Below are positions 8,230 to 16,198 of a DNA stretch of 34,552 nt, in pieces (positions within the stretch are counted from its first letter, which is position 1; each line of letters starts with the position of its first letter). Position numbers and translations under genes: made by a program. The notes beneath the pieces are model-generated. The model was not told where the DNA came from. It did no database searches and saw only the letters and a program-made list of their open reading frames with translations. The stretch is taken from positions 1 through 34,552 of the forward strand of contig JBHEKP010000155.1 of assembly GCA_041859375.1 (NCBI GenBank), in the 5' to 3' direction. Origin of the DNA: JBHEKP01 sp041859375 (GTDB lineage: Bacteria > Hydrogenedentota > Hydrogenedentia > Hydrogenedentales > CAITNO01).

Positions 8230-9459
8230 ATGCGTTATTTTGCGACAGCCGCCGTTCTCGCCGCATTGCTTGCCGTGTCCTGTTCACCGAAATCCCCCCC
8301 CCCTCCGGCGGACACCACGCCGCAGCCGGAAAAAAATATTCCCGGCGCGGTGGGGGTGAAGCCGGAAGAGGCGGCGCAGGTGGTTGTTCCGCAAACACCC
8401 CCGCCCCCCGCGGAAGCGGCGCCGGCCGCCCCCGAACCGGAGACCCAATCCCCGCCGGAGACTACGGCGTCACCGGACAACAAAGGTGAATGGGTGGCCA
8501 AAGTGGGGGGGCAGGTCATAACCCTCAACGATTACGACCGGGACATCACCATGCGCCTCGCCAAAATCACCATGGCGTCGCGGAGGCCCTTCATGCCGGA
8601 TGCGGGGTTCCTCAAGTCATCGCTGGATGAAATGGTGGACGCCCGCGTGCTGCGCATACTCGCCACCAATGAAATCCAGATTCCGGATGACGCGGTGGAG
8701 CGGGAATACCAGCGGGGGAAGGGCCTCATCGGCAGTGATGAACGCTATAAAAAATACCTTGAAAGGCAGCGGTTGGACGAGCAGACCCTGCGCGCGGAAA
8801 TCAGGGACAAGCTGGCCGTGGAGGAATTCAGGCGTCTGCGCACCCAGGGGGTGGAAGTCTCCGACGAGGAGGTTAAAACACAGTACGAGACAATGAAGGG
8901 AAAGGGGTTGATGACGCGCCATGAAAAAACGGCGGACCTCTACCACCTCGTGATTTTTGTGAAGGGGGACACCCCGGACATGAAGGAGGCGGCCCGCACC
9001 GCCGTATTCAACGCGCACAAGCGCATCACCTCCGGGGAATCCTTTGAATCGGTTGCCCGGGAGGTGTCCGAGGCGCCAAATGTGCAGGAAACCGGCGGAC
9101 TCGTCCAGGAGGCCTCCCCGCAAAATGTGATCCCCGAAGTGGCGGCCCTGATGTTTTCCATGAGACCGGGGGAGCTTTCCGAGCCCATCAACCACAAAAC
9201 AAGCTGGCACCTCATGCAGGTGGTGAACGTAAACGAGCCGGGTGAAATCACCTATGAAAAGTCACAGGCCAAAATCAGGGGCCTGATTCGCCAGGAACGC
9301 TGCAACGAGATCCTGAAACGGTACATTGATCAGGCGAAACACGTGATGACAGTGGAAACAAACGAGGCGGCGTTGAATCCGGAGAGGTATCTGCCGGTCC
9401 GGGAGGGGGAGATTAAATCCGACACCGCCGGGGGGGAGACCACTGCGGCAAAGCAGTAG
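8230..9459 (+). CDS. SurA/PrsA-like parvulin peptidyl-prolyl isomerase lipoprotein
   Basis: The 409-aa protein would help fold exported proteins in the periplasm. The leader ends in the lipobox AVSC with Cys18 as the lipidated residue. It is followed by a long Pro/Ala/Glu-rich linker (to about residue 85), a SurA_N-like helical domain (about 85-220, beginning VAKVGGQVITLNDYD), and a parvulin-type rotamase domain (about 234-335, with GGLVQEASPQNVIPEVAALMF). A helical tail resumes the chaperone domain. GGAAG at 8219-8223, six bases ahead of the ATG, sets the start; a GTG at 8212 is in frame but would spoil the signal peptide. It runs tail-to-tail with a small minus-strand gene, the two stops three bases apart. 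Confidence 0.85.
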   Translation: MRYFATAAVLAALLAVSCSPKSPPPPADTTPQPEKNIPGAVGVKPEEAAQVVVPQTPPPPAEAAPAAPEPETQSPPETTASPDNKGEWVAKVGGQVITLNDYDRDITMRLAKITMASRRPFMPDAGFLKSSLDEMVDARVLRILATNEIQIPDDAVEREYQRGKGLIGSDERYKKYLERQRLDEQTLRAEIRDKLAVEEFRRLRTQGVEVSDEEVKTQYETMKGKGLMTRHEKTADLYHLVIFVKGDTPDMKEAARTAVFNAHKRITSGESFESVAREVSEAPNVQETGGLVQEASPQNVIPEVAALMFSMRPGELSEPINHKTSWHLMQVVNVNEPGEITYEKSQAKIRGLIRQERCNEILKRYIDQAKHVMTVETNEAALNPERYLPVREGEIKSDTAGGETTAAKQ

Positions 9460-9462
9460 GGC

Positions 9463-9660
9463 TTATTTTTCCCCGCGTCTTTTTTGGGCCTTTTTCGGCG
9501 CATTGGACCGGCGGGGGGCCTTGACATCACCCTGTTCAGGGGGGCTGTTGTGTTTTTGGGGCCTGCGTGGGCAGTCGGGAACACACGCGAAACAGGTTCC
9601 CACACATTCCAAGTCTTCCCCATCATCAAAAACACGTTTGTTTTTTTTATCTTCGGGCAT
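9463..9660 (-). CDS. Candidate 65-aa protein with a ferredoxin-like cysteine cluster
   Basis: The predicted protein has an acidic N-terminal stretch (DDGEDLE), then four cysteines spaced C19-x3-C23-x2-C26-x3-C30 followed by Pro31, and a very basic tail rich in Lys, Arg and Pro. The last part (CxxCxxxCP) is like the end of a single-cluster ferredoxin motif; a zinc site is also possible. The ATG lies 17 bases after the stop of the GH172 gene on the same strand, so it could be the last gene of that operon. No good ribosome site is seen. The tight tail-to-tail packing against the parvulin gene gives some support that it is real. No family was recognised. Confidence 0.4.
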   Translation of the reverse strand: MPEDKKNKRVFDDGEDLECVGTCFACVPDCPRRPQKHNSPPEQGDVKAPRRSNAPKKAQKRRGEK

Positions 9661-9677
9661 ATGGTGTTTTTCAGAAC

Positions 9678-10889
9678 TCACGGTTTCAAACCGGCCACAC
9701 GTTCGGCGCAAGGCGCAATGGGGGGCAGACCGTTTTCCGGCTTGTCCAGATAGAAAAAGGCCACCGAGCACACATCGTCACTCCGGTAGAAGTTCACCCA
9801 ACTGTCCGGGGAAAACTCCGGCGACTCCACCGGCTTTTGCGCGCCCTCCGCAAGAAGATGGGTGAGTCCGTCCACTGTCACGGGAATCATTGGGGCTCCT
9901 TGGTCCTTCATGCGGAGCACCTCGCGCTTGTTGGCCCCGCCCATTTGCTGGAGGGTGACCCTGATGTCCCGGTGAAACCACACCGGATCGGGCACATGCA
10001 GCCTGTAAAAGGACCACAGCCGCCTTTCGTTGTCGGAGAGGAAACACCCCTGAAACTGGTGGCTGAATTCACCCTGGCCGTAACCCGTGCCGATGTAGTC
10101 CTCCGTGCCTGTGCCGACAATGGTCGGCCATTCCCCGTCCCCGTCCAGATACATCTTCACCTCGCCCTCGCCCCACCATCCCGAATAGGCCGCGGCCCCG
10201 GAAACACCAATATGCGCGCCCAGAAAACGCCCCGCGCCCGCGACTCGCGGCAGCACCTCAAAATCCCGCGCCAAAACGGTGGCGGGGTCGCGCCGCCACA
10301 CCGCGTGGAAATAGAGGGGCTCGCCCTCGTGCGCCGCGGCCAGGGTGCAGTCAATGTCATAAAAAAACTGGGGCAAATCCCTGCCGGATTCGTTGGTAAG
10401 CGTCACCCTGGCGCCCCTGCGGAAGGGCATGGGAACACAACAGGTGAAGGAGCGCCCCTCCGGACTGCTGAAAAGCGCGCTTTCAAATGGCTTTGCCCTG
10501 CCGAAAACAGCGCCAAAGAAATCGCCCAGGGGCACTTCAACGGCGGGCCGCTCCGCGCCGTCCCAGTAAAAACGCAGCACCTGCGACCGCAGCGACTCGG
10601 GGGATCGGTCCTGAAGGGTGCACCACATGCGGTGAATGGTTCCCGCCCCCGCCGTTTCGAGAAGCACCCTGGTCTCACCCGCTTTTATGGGGGAAAACGC
10701 CGCGCCCTTGCCGCCCTTGTTGGCGGTTCCGCCGCCCCCCCTGGCCATGGACGGGTTTTCAAAGCTCGCCCAGCGTGACTGCGCGTCCGGGGGCGGGGGG
10801 GAATAGAGCGGATCATCCCCCTGGGCGCGCGCGCACCAAAGCGCGGTGGCGGCGAGAAAAAGAAACACGCATGTCCTGGGATGGTTCAT
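9678..10889 (-). CDS. Secreted GH172 family (DUF2961) glycoside hydrolase
   Basis: The 403-aa protein has a signal peptide (MNHPRTCVFLFLAATALWCARA) and the double-jelly-roll DUF2961 pattern: NKGGKGAAFSPIKAGET, AGTIHRMWCTL, a W-x-G-E-G-E-V-K-M-Y-L-D segment and GTGTEDYIGTGYG. DUF2961 proteins form GH172, which includes difructose-dianhydride and arabinofuranosyl/fructofuranosyl enzymes. By analogy with the two catalytic glutamates known in that family, Glu243 (GEVKMY) and Glu263 (TEDY), 20 residues apart, are the candidates here. GGAGG about seven bases ahead of the ATG supports the start. It lies 67 bases after the response regulator gene on the same strand with no terminator between, so co-transcription is likely. 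The exact glycan is unknown. Confidence 0.9.
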   Translation of the reverse strand: MNHPRTCVFLFLAATALWCARAQGDDPLYSPPPPDAQSRWASFENPSMARGGGGTANKGGKGAAFSPIKAGETRVLLETAGAGTIHRMWCTLQDRSPESLRSQVLRFYWDGAERPAVEVPLGDFFGAVFGRAKPFESALFSSPEGRSFTCCVPMPFRRGARVTLTNESGRDLPQFFYDIDCTLAAAHEGEPLYFHAVWRRDPATVLARDFEVLPRVAGAGRFLGAHIGVSGAAAYSGWWGEGEVKMYLDGDGEWPTIVGTGTEDYIGTGYGQGEFSHQFQGCFLSDNERRLWSFYRLHVPDPVWFHRDIRVTLQQMGGANKREVLRMKDQGAPMIPVTVDGLTHLLAEGAQKPVESPEFSPDSWVNFYRSDDVCSVAFFYLDKPENGLPPIAPCAERVAGLKP

Positions 10890-10956
10890 ATGCCGCCTCC
10901 ACCGTGATGAGGGTGCAAAGGAATGCCGGGAATGGGAAAGGCCGGCGGGGGAGCGC

Positions 10957-11343
10957 TCACAGAATGTCGCTGGCGATGTGAAGGTGCCTTTTGACCTGGG
11001 CTATCAGTTCCGCGGGGAAGAAGGGCTTCTTGATCAATTCCGCCGCGCCCGCGCGGAAGCAATGGGCCCTTGCCTCCGCCGTGTGGGCCGAGGAAAGGCA
11101 GAGCACCGGAATGTGCTGGGTCAGCGGATTTGCCTTTATCTGCTCGCACACCTCATAGCCGCTCATCATGGGCATCATGATGTCAAGAAGCACCAAATCC
11201 GGCTTGTCGGTGTTGCAGATGTCAAGGGCGGCAATTCCGTCATAGGCCGGAAGCACCACATAACCCTCCGACTTCAGCGTTGTTTCGAGCAGGGTCACAA
11301 CATCCGGCTCGTCGTCAACCACCAGTATTTTTTTCGCTGCCAC
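10957..11343 (-). CDS. Single-domain response regulator (CheY-like)
   Basis: The 128-aa protein is just a receiver domain with no output module. The acidic pocket is Asp10/Asp11, the phosphoacceptor is Asp54 (LVLLDIMMP), and the switch residues are Ser84 (CLSSA) and Lys106 (IKKPF), so all key positions are present. The start is a GTG with only a weak ribosome site. No histidine kinase is near, so its partner lies elsewhere. It is the first gene of a likely unit with GH172 and is preceded by a near-consensus promoter with a long leader. Single receivers usually act through protein contacts or as phosphate shuttles; which applies here is unknown. Confidence 0.9.
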   Translation of the reverse strand: MAAKKILVVDDEPDVVTLLETTLKSEGYVVLPAYDGIAALDICNTDKPDLVLLDIMMPMMSGYEVCEQIKANPLTQHIPVLCLSSAHTAEARAHCFRAGAAELIKKPFFPAELIAQVKRHLHIASDIL

Positions 11344-11540
11344 TGTTTCAACCCCGACTTTGTTTGTTCACCCCGGATGCGCCAATACACCGGCACTCCC
11401 CACAGGTGAAACCACTCCTCGTGACACCAAACATCCCCGCCGACAAACATGCCGCCAACACTTTTTCGCGCCAAACACGTTTTAACCTCAACGCACCCAT
11501 ACGGTTAAACGTTGACACCATGCATGCCTTATTATTTTAA

Positions 11541-11569
11541 ATTTTAACACTAACATGCCCTTTTGTCAA
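11541..11569 (-). promoter_or_regulatory. Near-consensus sigma70 promoter for the response regulator unit
   Basis: On the minus strand TTGACA (11569-11564) is followed by exactly 17 bases and TAAAAT (11546-11541). The -35 box overlaps the stop codon of the alpha/beta hydrolase gene. Transcription would start near 11534 and leave a leader of about 190 bases before the GTG start at 11343. The intergenic DNA here is clearly more AT-rich than its surroundings. Confidence 0.7.
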
Positions 11570-12507
11570 TGATTCAAAGGGGCCTTTTCGATTGTTTTCA
11601 GAAAGTCCAAGACTTCCCTGTTCACCACCTCTTCCTCGTTGTCCCAAAAAATCATATGGTCTGAATCGGTCAGCTCCACATGATGCTTTTGTTGTGATGG
11701 AAACCTGTCCAACACCGCACGGGCCATCTCCGGAGAGGTAATCCCGTCCAATTTGGAATGAATCAACAGCACCGGCTGGGTAATTTTGCCAACCACTCCG
11801 GTTGAACCGGCGCGCCGGGCCACTTCCATGGCATTCCGTCCTGACCTGGTCGTAATCCAAGGATAAGAGAGAATCAGCCTGCTTACCCCGGGGCGGCGCA
11901 CTGGTTGGTGCCCCGGCGGGGAATAAACCCACACGACCAGTCTTCCCAGGGAATTGATCCACGTTTCCGGTGTCAATCCCAGCCACCAGCGGCGGGTAAT
12001 GCCGAAATAGGGCGCGGCAAGCACCAATCCCGCCACATCGGGATTTTTGGCGGCGCACAGGGCCGCAAGCGCCCCCCCCATGGAATGACCCACCAGCACC
12101 ACCCGCCGGTGCCCCCCCAGAAGGTCCTTAACTTCCCTGTCAACCGCCGCCTCAAGTTCATCGGGGCTGGTCTGGTCAAAATCCAGGGGACTGGTGCCGT
12201 GACCCGGCAGGAGCATGGCTCGCGCATGCCAGCCGGCCTGCGCCGCCAGCATTGGCAGATCCTTGAAATTGTTGGGGGTGCCGGAAAAACCATGAACAAA
12301 CAACACCGCATTCGGTGCGTCATCCGGCCCCAACCTGAGCGGTTCGGCGCCCTTCAGGATGCCGGTGCCGGCGTTTCTCGGCGCTGTCCGATCATGCCGC
12401 AGGGACAGGCGCGGGGCGAGAATGTTCCATGAAACCACCGCGGCCGCCACAAGAAATACCAAGCACAGCAGAACCGTCCACGCCATTTTTCGCCCACCAC
12501 GTTTCAT
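11566..12507 (-). CDS. Membrane-anchored alpha/beta hydrolase (lysophospholipase/monoacylglycerol lipase-like)
   Basis: The 313-aa protein has a basic start (MKRGGRK) and one hydrophobic helix (about residues 8-30) that should anchor it in the inner membrane. The hydrolase fold follows with the oxyanion HGFSGTP loop, the nucleophile elbow GHSMGG at Ser142, the acid Asp254 (HSKLDGITSPEM) and His284 (DSDHMIFWD). This triad layout matches the carboxylesterase and monoacylglycerol lipase group. The ATG at 12507 lies 28 bases after the stop of the LplT-Aas fusion, with no terminator between, so the two are probably co-transcribed. That context suggests a lipid or lysolipid ester as substrate, which is inference. 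An ATG at 12486 is an alternative start that removes the basic residues. Confidence 0.85.
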   Translation of the reverse strand: MKRGGRKMAWTVLLCLVFLVAAAVVSWNILAPRLSLRHDRTAPRNAGTGILKGAEPLRLGPDDAPNAVLFVHGFSGTPNNFKDLPMLAAQAGWHARAMLLPGHGTSPLDFDQTSPDELEAAVDREVKDLLGGHRRVVLVGHSMGGALAALCAAKNPDVAGLVLAAPYFGITRRWWLGLTPETWINSLGRLVVWVYSPPGHQPVRRPGVSRLILSYPWITTRSGRNAMEVARRAGSTGVVGKITQPVLLIHSKLDGITSPEMARAVLDRFPSQQKHHVELTDSDHMIFWDNEEEVVNREVLDFLKTIEKAPLNH

Positions 12508-12535
12508 TGTTTTCAGCCGCTGCGGAACCGGCGGT

Positions 12536-15500
12536 TTACTCGCCGATGTCCAGGGACAGGGCGATTTTCTTGGCCTTCTTGATGTCCATCTTGCCGGTGC
12601 CCAGCACGGGAATTTCATCAATCCTGTAGAAGGAGGTGGCCTTTGGCCGCCAAAGGTTCGGCAGATCGGAATCGTTGAGCTTTTTCAGCAACTCCTCCAA
12701 CTGTTCGTCGGTGAGAATGTGCAGCACCACCAGACGCTCGCCCTTGGCGGTGTCGGGCACACTGGCCACCACCATCGACTGATCCGTCAGTCCGAGCATG
12801 CCGTGCAGAAGCTCCTCCACGCGCGTGTGGGGCACCATCTCCCCGGCAATCTTGCTGAACCGCGCCAGCCGGTCCGTGATGGTGATAAAGCCGTCCTCGT
12901 CCAGGGCGGCAATATCGCCCGTGGAATACCACCCGTCCTGAAGCACTGCGGCGGTTTTCTTGGGATCGTTCAGGTATCCCCGCATGATGTTGGGGCCCTT
13001 TACCAGCAGCAGCCCGGACTCTCCGGTGGAAAGTTCCGCGCCCGTGTCCGGATCAACCACCCGCACCGTCTGCCCGGTCATCGGCCTGCCGATGGAGCCG
13101 TGCTTGATGTTCGCGATGAAAAAGCCGGGGGATTCACAGTCCGGCATGTTGATGGACACCGCCGGGGCGCACTCGGTGGTGCCGTATCCCTCCACGGGTT
13201 CCACGCCGAATTTTTCATTAAAGGCGCTGCGGATGCGTTCAGGGAGTTTTTCCGCGCCGCACACCACATAATCCAGGCTTTTGAGCTGCTCCGGCTCGCA
13301 ACGCCTGATGAAGCCCTGCAAAAATGTGGCCGTTCCAATCATGATTGAGCCGCCAAATTTCTGGGAAAGGCTTCCGATGGCCTTGGGCTCAAGCGGGTTG
13401 GGGTGAAAAATCACCCGGATTCCGGCCAGCAGCGGGGTCCACAGGCATACGGCGTAGCCGAAGGAATGGAAAAGGGGCAGGAAACCCACCAGACAGGAAT
13501 TCCAATTGTGCGGAAACATCTCCTGCGCGGACTCGACGATGGTGATGATGTTTCGATGGGTGAGCATGACCCCCTTCGGCTCGCCCTCGCTGCCGCTGGA
13601 AAAGATGATGGTCGCCAGGTCCTGGTCCGTGCGCCTTGTGGAACCCAGCACCTTTTCAAGCAGCCACACCGGCGCGAACAGGGCCAGCACCATGCCGATG
13701 ACGCGGTCCTTTCCGGAAACAGTCTGGCGCACATCCTCCAAATACACGGGTGTGCCGGGCACGTCGAGGGGCAGGCGTTCGAGAAATTTGCGCGAGGTGA
13801 TGGTGTGGGTGATGCCCGACCGCGACGCGCAGGAGGCGATGGTCTCGGAGGGCGCGGTGTAGTTCAGGTTCACCGGGATTTTGCCCAGCATCTGCACCGC
13901 GAGGTTTGCCAGCGCGCCCCCCACGGTCGGGGGGACGAGCAGTCCCACGTTGTCGCCGCTCCCCAGGAGCGGCCTGAGTTTGCGCGCGAACACAATGGTT
14001 CCCACAAGCACCTTGAAGTAGCTCAGGCTGCCTGTAAGCGCGTCCGCTATCGCCATGTGCCGCATCCTGCGGCGCGCCATTTTCACCAGGCCGTGGTGCA
14101 GCAGTTTGAACTCGTACTCGCGCTCAAAATACGCATCCATGCAGGTCCGCTCAACCGCCGTGCGCACCCGCACGGCGCTGGTTCCGGGGGGAACGGCGGC
14201 GCCAATCCAAACCTGAACCGGATACCTGAAACGGCCCCACCAGCGCCAAACCAGGCGGTTGTCCCTGAAGATGTAGACCCGTTCCCACAACCGGGTCATG
14301 GACAGGGGAAGCACCGGCGCGCCGGTTCCCTCCACAAGGGAGAAATAATCCTTGTGCCACGGGAGCTCCATCCCGTCCCTGCCCAGGCGTCGCTCGCGGT
14401 TCACACACACCACCCAGCCTTCGGCCACCGCCGCCCTCACCTTCCCGGCCGCCTCGGCAACGCCCTTTTCAGACGAGGAATCAACAAGAACAACCCGCAG
14501 GAAACGGGTGAGAAAGCGGAGGAAGGGCGACCCCAAAACCTCCTTGCCGACAACAAAACACACTTCCCTGTCCAGCGCCGCCTGAATTGCCAGGCAGTCG
14601 ATCAAAGAATTGTGGTCCGCCACCAAAAGCGCGCCTTCGCGCTCGGGGATGTTTTTCCGGCCGTTGACACGCAGTTTGAACAGTGTGCCATCCATCATCC
14701 AAAGCACGGCGCGAAGCACCAAAATGGGGATTTTCCAGGACATATATGCTCCCATCAGCAAGGAAACCAGCCCAATCACAAGGAATATGTGGTTCGGGGT
14801 GAACCCCATCATTCCAAACAACAGAAACACCACGCTGGCAAAAGCCATGCCCACAAAAGTGAGCATGTTGGTCGTGGAGATGATGCCGCCCTTCATGTTG
14901 TTGGGGGCGCGCTGCTGAAGCGTGGCCGCAAGGGGCACGTCAAACATGCCCGCAAAGGCCCCAAGCAGGAAGGCAAAGCCCAGCAACAGTATGTAATAGC
15001 CGCCCACGGAGGACATCGCCTGGACGACAGCGCTGTCATACCCCCCGGTGAGGGCCGCCACAACCACACGTCCGGCGGGAATGGTGAATGCCTCATGATA
15101 GGAGGGGGGGATGGACACCAGGGTGCCAAAGACGGCCATACCCATGGCGCCGATAAGGATAAAGCCCTGCTCAATCTTGCCCCGGGACAAATACCCCGCC
15201 ATCACCGCGCCAATGCCGATGCCGAGGGCAACCGCCGCAAGAAGATAGGTGGTGAGGCTCTCCCCAAGTCCCAAGGTGGACGTGGCGTATTTGATGACGT
15301 TTTGCCGCACCAGCGCGCCGGCAAACCAAAAGTAGGTGTAACCAATGACCACGTTCAGGAGTATACGGTCCGAAAAAATCACTTTGAGGTATTTGCCCAT
15401 GCCTCTCCATGGGTTCAAAATATTTTTTGGAATCACTTGGGAGGGGTTGGCCGCAGGGGGACGGGCGATAAAATGGGAGGTGAAGGTGCCGAAAACAGAC

Positions 15501-16117
15501 AACAGAATCAACACCACGGAAACCAGGTAAATTTGCGATGAGAAACCCTGGTACACCGGACCGGCAAGACCGGTTCCCGCAATGATGGCCACAATGGTGC
15601 CCATCTGGATGATGCCGTTGCCCCAGGAAAGCCGTGATTCAGGAAGAATTTCAGGCAGGATGCCATATTTGGCGGGGGCGAACATGGCGCTCTGGGTGGC
15701 CATCAAAAACAAAACCCCCCAGATAAAAACGGGATTGCCAATATAAAAAGCCACCCCGCCCAACATCATGATGACTATTTCAAGGTATTTGGTGGCCATG
15801 GCCACCCGCTGTTTGCTGTAGCGGTCGGCCAGCGCGCCGAAAATAACCGGAAAAATAATGAACGGCATGGAAAAGAGAAATGTCGCGAAGGAAGGGACAA
15901 AATCCTCGGGTGACACGGACACATTAAAAGAATGCCCGAAAAGGGTGAAATCCCCGCCAACCATCTGCTGATAGGAGGCCAGCATGAAAAACGTGATCAC
16001 AAACTGGAACAGGTTGTCGTTGAACGCCCCCTGGAACTGGGTGGCAATCAAGGCCCAAAACCCCAGTTTGGGATAGGATTCCAATCCGCCCGAACGTTTG
16101 GCCGTGCCGTCCGCCAT
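12536..16117 (-). CDS. aas: LplT-Aas type fusion: MFS transporter + PlsC acyltransferase + acyl-ACP synthetase
   Basis: The 1193-aa protein joins three modules that form the lysophospholipid repair path. Residues about 10-435 are a 12-helix MFS transporter like LplT (lysophospholipid flippase). Residues about 455-650 are a PlsC/LPLAT acyltransferase with motif I HNSLID (His502, Asp507). Residues about 690-1190 are an AMP-forming acyl-ACP/CoA synthetase with the P-loop SSGSEGEPKG at 840-849 and the later YGTTE and STGD motifs. The likely job is to take up lysophospholipid, activate a fatty acid and re-acylate the lipid. The acyltransferase motif III is unusual: R574-E575-R576 replaces the common P-E-G, though the glutamate is kept. 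AAGGAG seven bases ahead of the ATG fixes the start. It follows the MarR gene by 81 bases and precedes the hydrolase gene. Confidence 0.9.
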   Translation of the reverse strand: MADGTAKRSGGLESYPKLGFWALIATQFQGAFNDNLFQFVITFFMLASYQQMVGGDFTLFGHSFNVSVSPEDFVPSFATFLFSMPFIIFPVIFGALADRYSKQRVAMATKYLEIVIMMLGGVAFYIGNPVFIWGVLFLMATQSAMFAPAKYGILPEILPESRLSWGNGIIQMGTIVAIIAGTGLAGPVYQGFSSQIYLVSVVLILLSVFGTFTSHFIARPPAANPSQVIPKNILNPWRGMGKYLKVIFSDRILLNVVIGYTYFWFAGALVRQNVIKYATSTLGLGESLTTYLLAAVALGIGIGAVMAGYLSRGKIEQGFILIGAMGMAVFGTLVSIPPSYHEAFTIPAGRVVVAALTGGYDSAVVQAMSSVGGYYILLLGFAFLLGAFAGMFDVPLAATLQQRAPNNMKGGIISTTNMLTFVGMAFASVVFLLFGMMGFTPNHIFLVIGLVSLLMGAYMSWKIPILVLRAVLWMMDGTLFKLRVNGRKNIPEREGALLVADHNSLIDCLAIQAALDREVCFVVGKEVLGSPFLRFLTRFLRVVLVDSSSEKGVAEAAGKVRAAVAEGWVVCVNRERRLGRDGMELPWHKDYFSLVEGTGAPVLPLSMTRLWERVYIFRDNRLVWRWWGRFRYPVQVWIGAAVPPGTSAVRVRTAVERTCMDAYFEREYEFKLLHHGLVKMARRRMRHMAIADALTGSLSYFKVLVGTIVFARKLRPLLGSGDNVGLLVPPTVGGALANLAVQMLGKIPVNLNYTAPSETIASCASRSGITHTITSRKFLERLPLDVPGTPVYLEDVRQTVSGKDRVIGMVLALFAPVWLLEKVLGSTRRTDQDLATIIFSSGSEGEPKGVMLTHRNIITIVESAQEMFPHNWNSCLVGFLPLFHSFGYAVCLWTPLLAGIRVIFHPNPLEPKAIGSLSQKFGGSIMIGTATFLQGFIRRCEPEQLKSLDYVVCGAEKLPERIRSAFNEKFGVEPVEGYGTTECAPAVSINMPDCESPGFFIANIKHGSIGRPMTGQTVRVVDPDTGAELSTGESGLLLVKGPNIMRGYLNDPKKTAAVLQDGWYSTGDIAALDEDGFITITDRLARFSKIAGEMVPHTRVEELLHGMLGLTDQSMVVASVPDTAKGERLVVLHILTDEQLEELLKKLNDSDLPNLWRPKATSFYRIDEIPVLGTGKMDIKKAKKIALSLDIGE

Positions 16118-16132
16118 TCATCTACTCCTTAA

Positions 16133-16154
16133 CCGGAATCGGGGGTGATTCCGG
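16133..16154 (-). promoter_or_regulatory. Hairpin just ahead of the aas ribosome site
   Basis: An 8-bp perfect inverted repeat, CCGGAATC at 16133-16140 with GATTCCGG at 16147-16154, closes a 6-base loop. In the minus-strand RNA it lies directly before TTAAGGAG, the ribosome site of the aas fusion gene, and after the MarR stop codon. There is no T run, so it is not a usual terminator. It may be an operator, an RNA processing or stability element, or chance. Confidence 0.35.
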
Positions 16155-16198
16155 GGTTAAAACACTTTCCGCAGGCACCAAGGCCCGCCCGATGGGGA

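Noticed and set aside
9460..9500. Possible terminator between the parvulin gene and the small minus-strand gene
   Set aside because: T runs are present but no paired stem was found ahead of them on either strand.
9567..10778. 403-codon open frame on the plus strand opposite GH172
   Set aside because: Shadow of the well-supported GH172 gene; no start signal.
11512..11541. TTGACA with an AT-rich -10-like stretch on the plus strand
   Set aside because: Spacing gives only TTTAAA or TTTTAA at 17-18 bases and it would point into the hydrolase gene in the antisense direction with no gene to serve.
13403..15541. 712-codon open frame on the plus strand opposite the LplT-Aas fusion
   Set aside because: It lies antisense to a protein with clear MFS, PlsC and AMP-binding motifs. 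The predicted product is rich in His, Gly and Arg with no domain pattern, which is usual for antisense frames in GC-rich genes.
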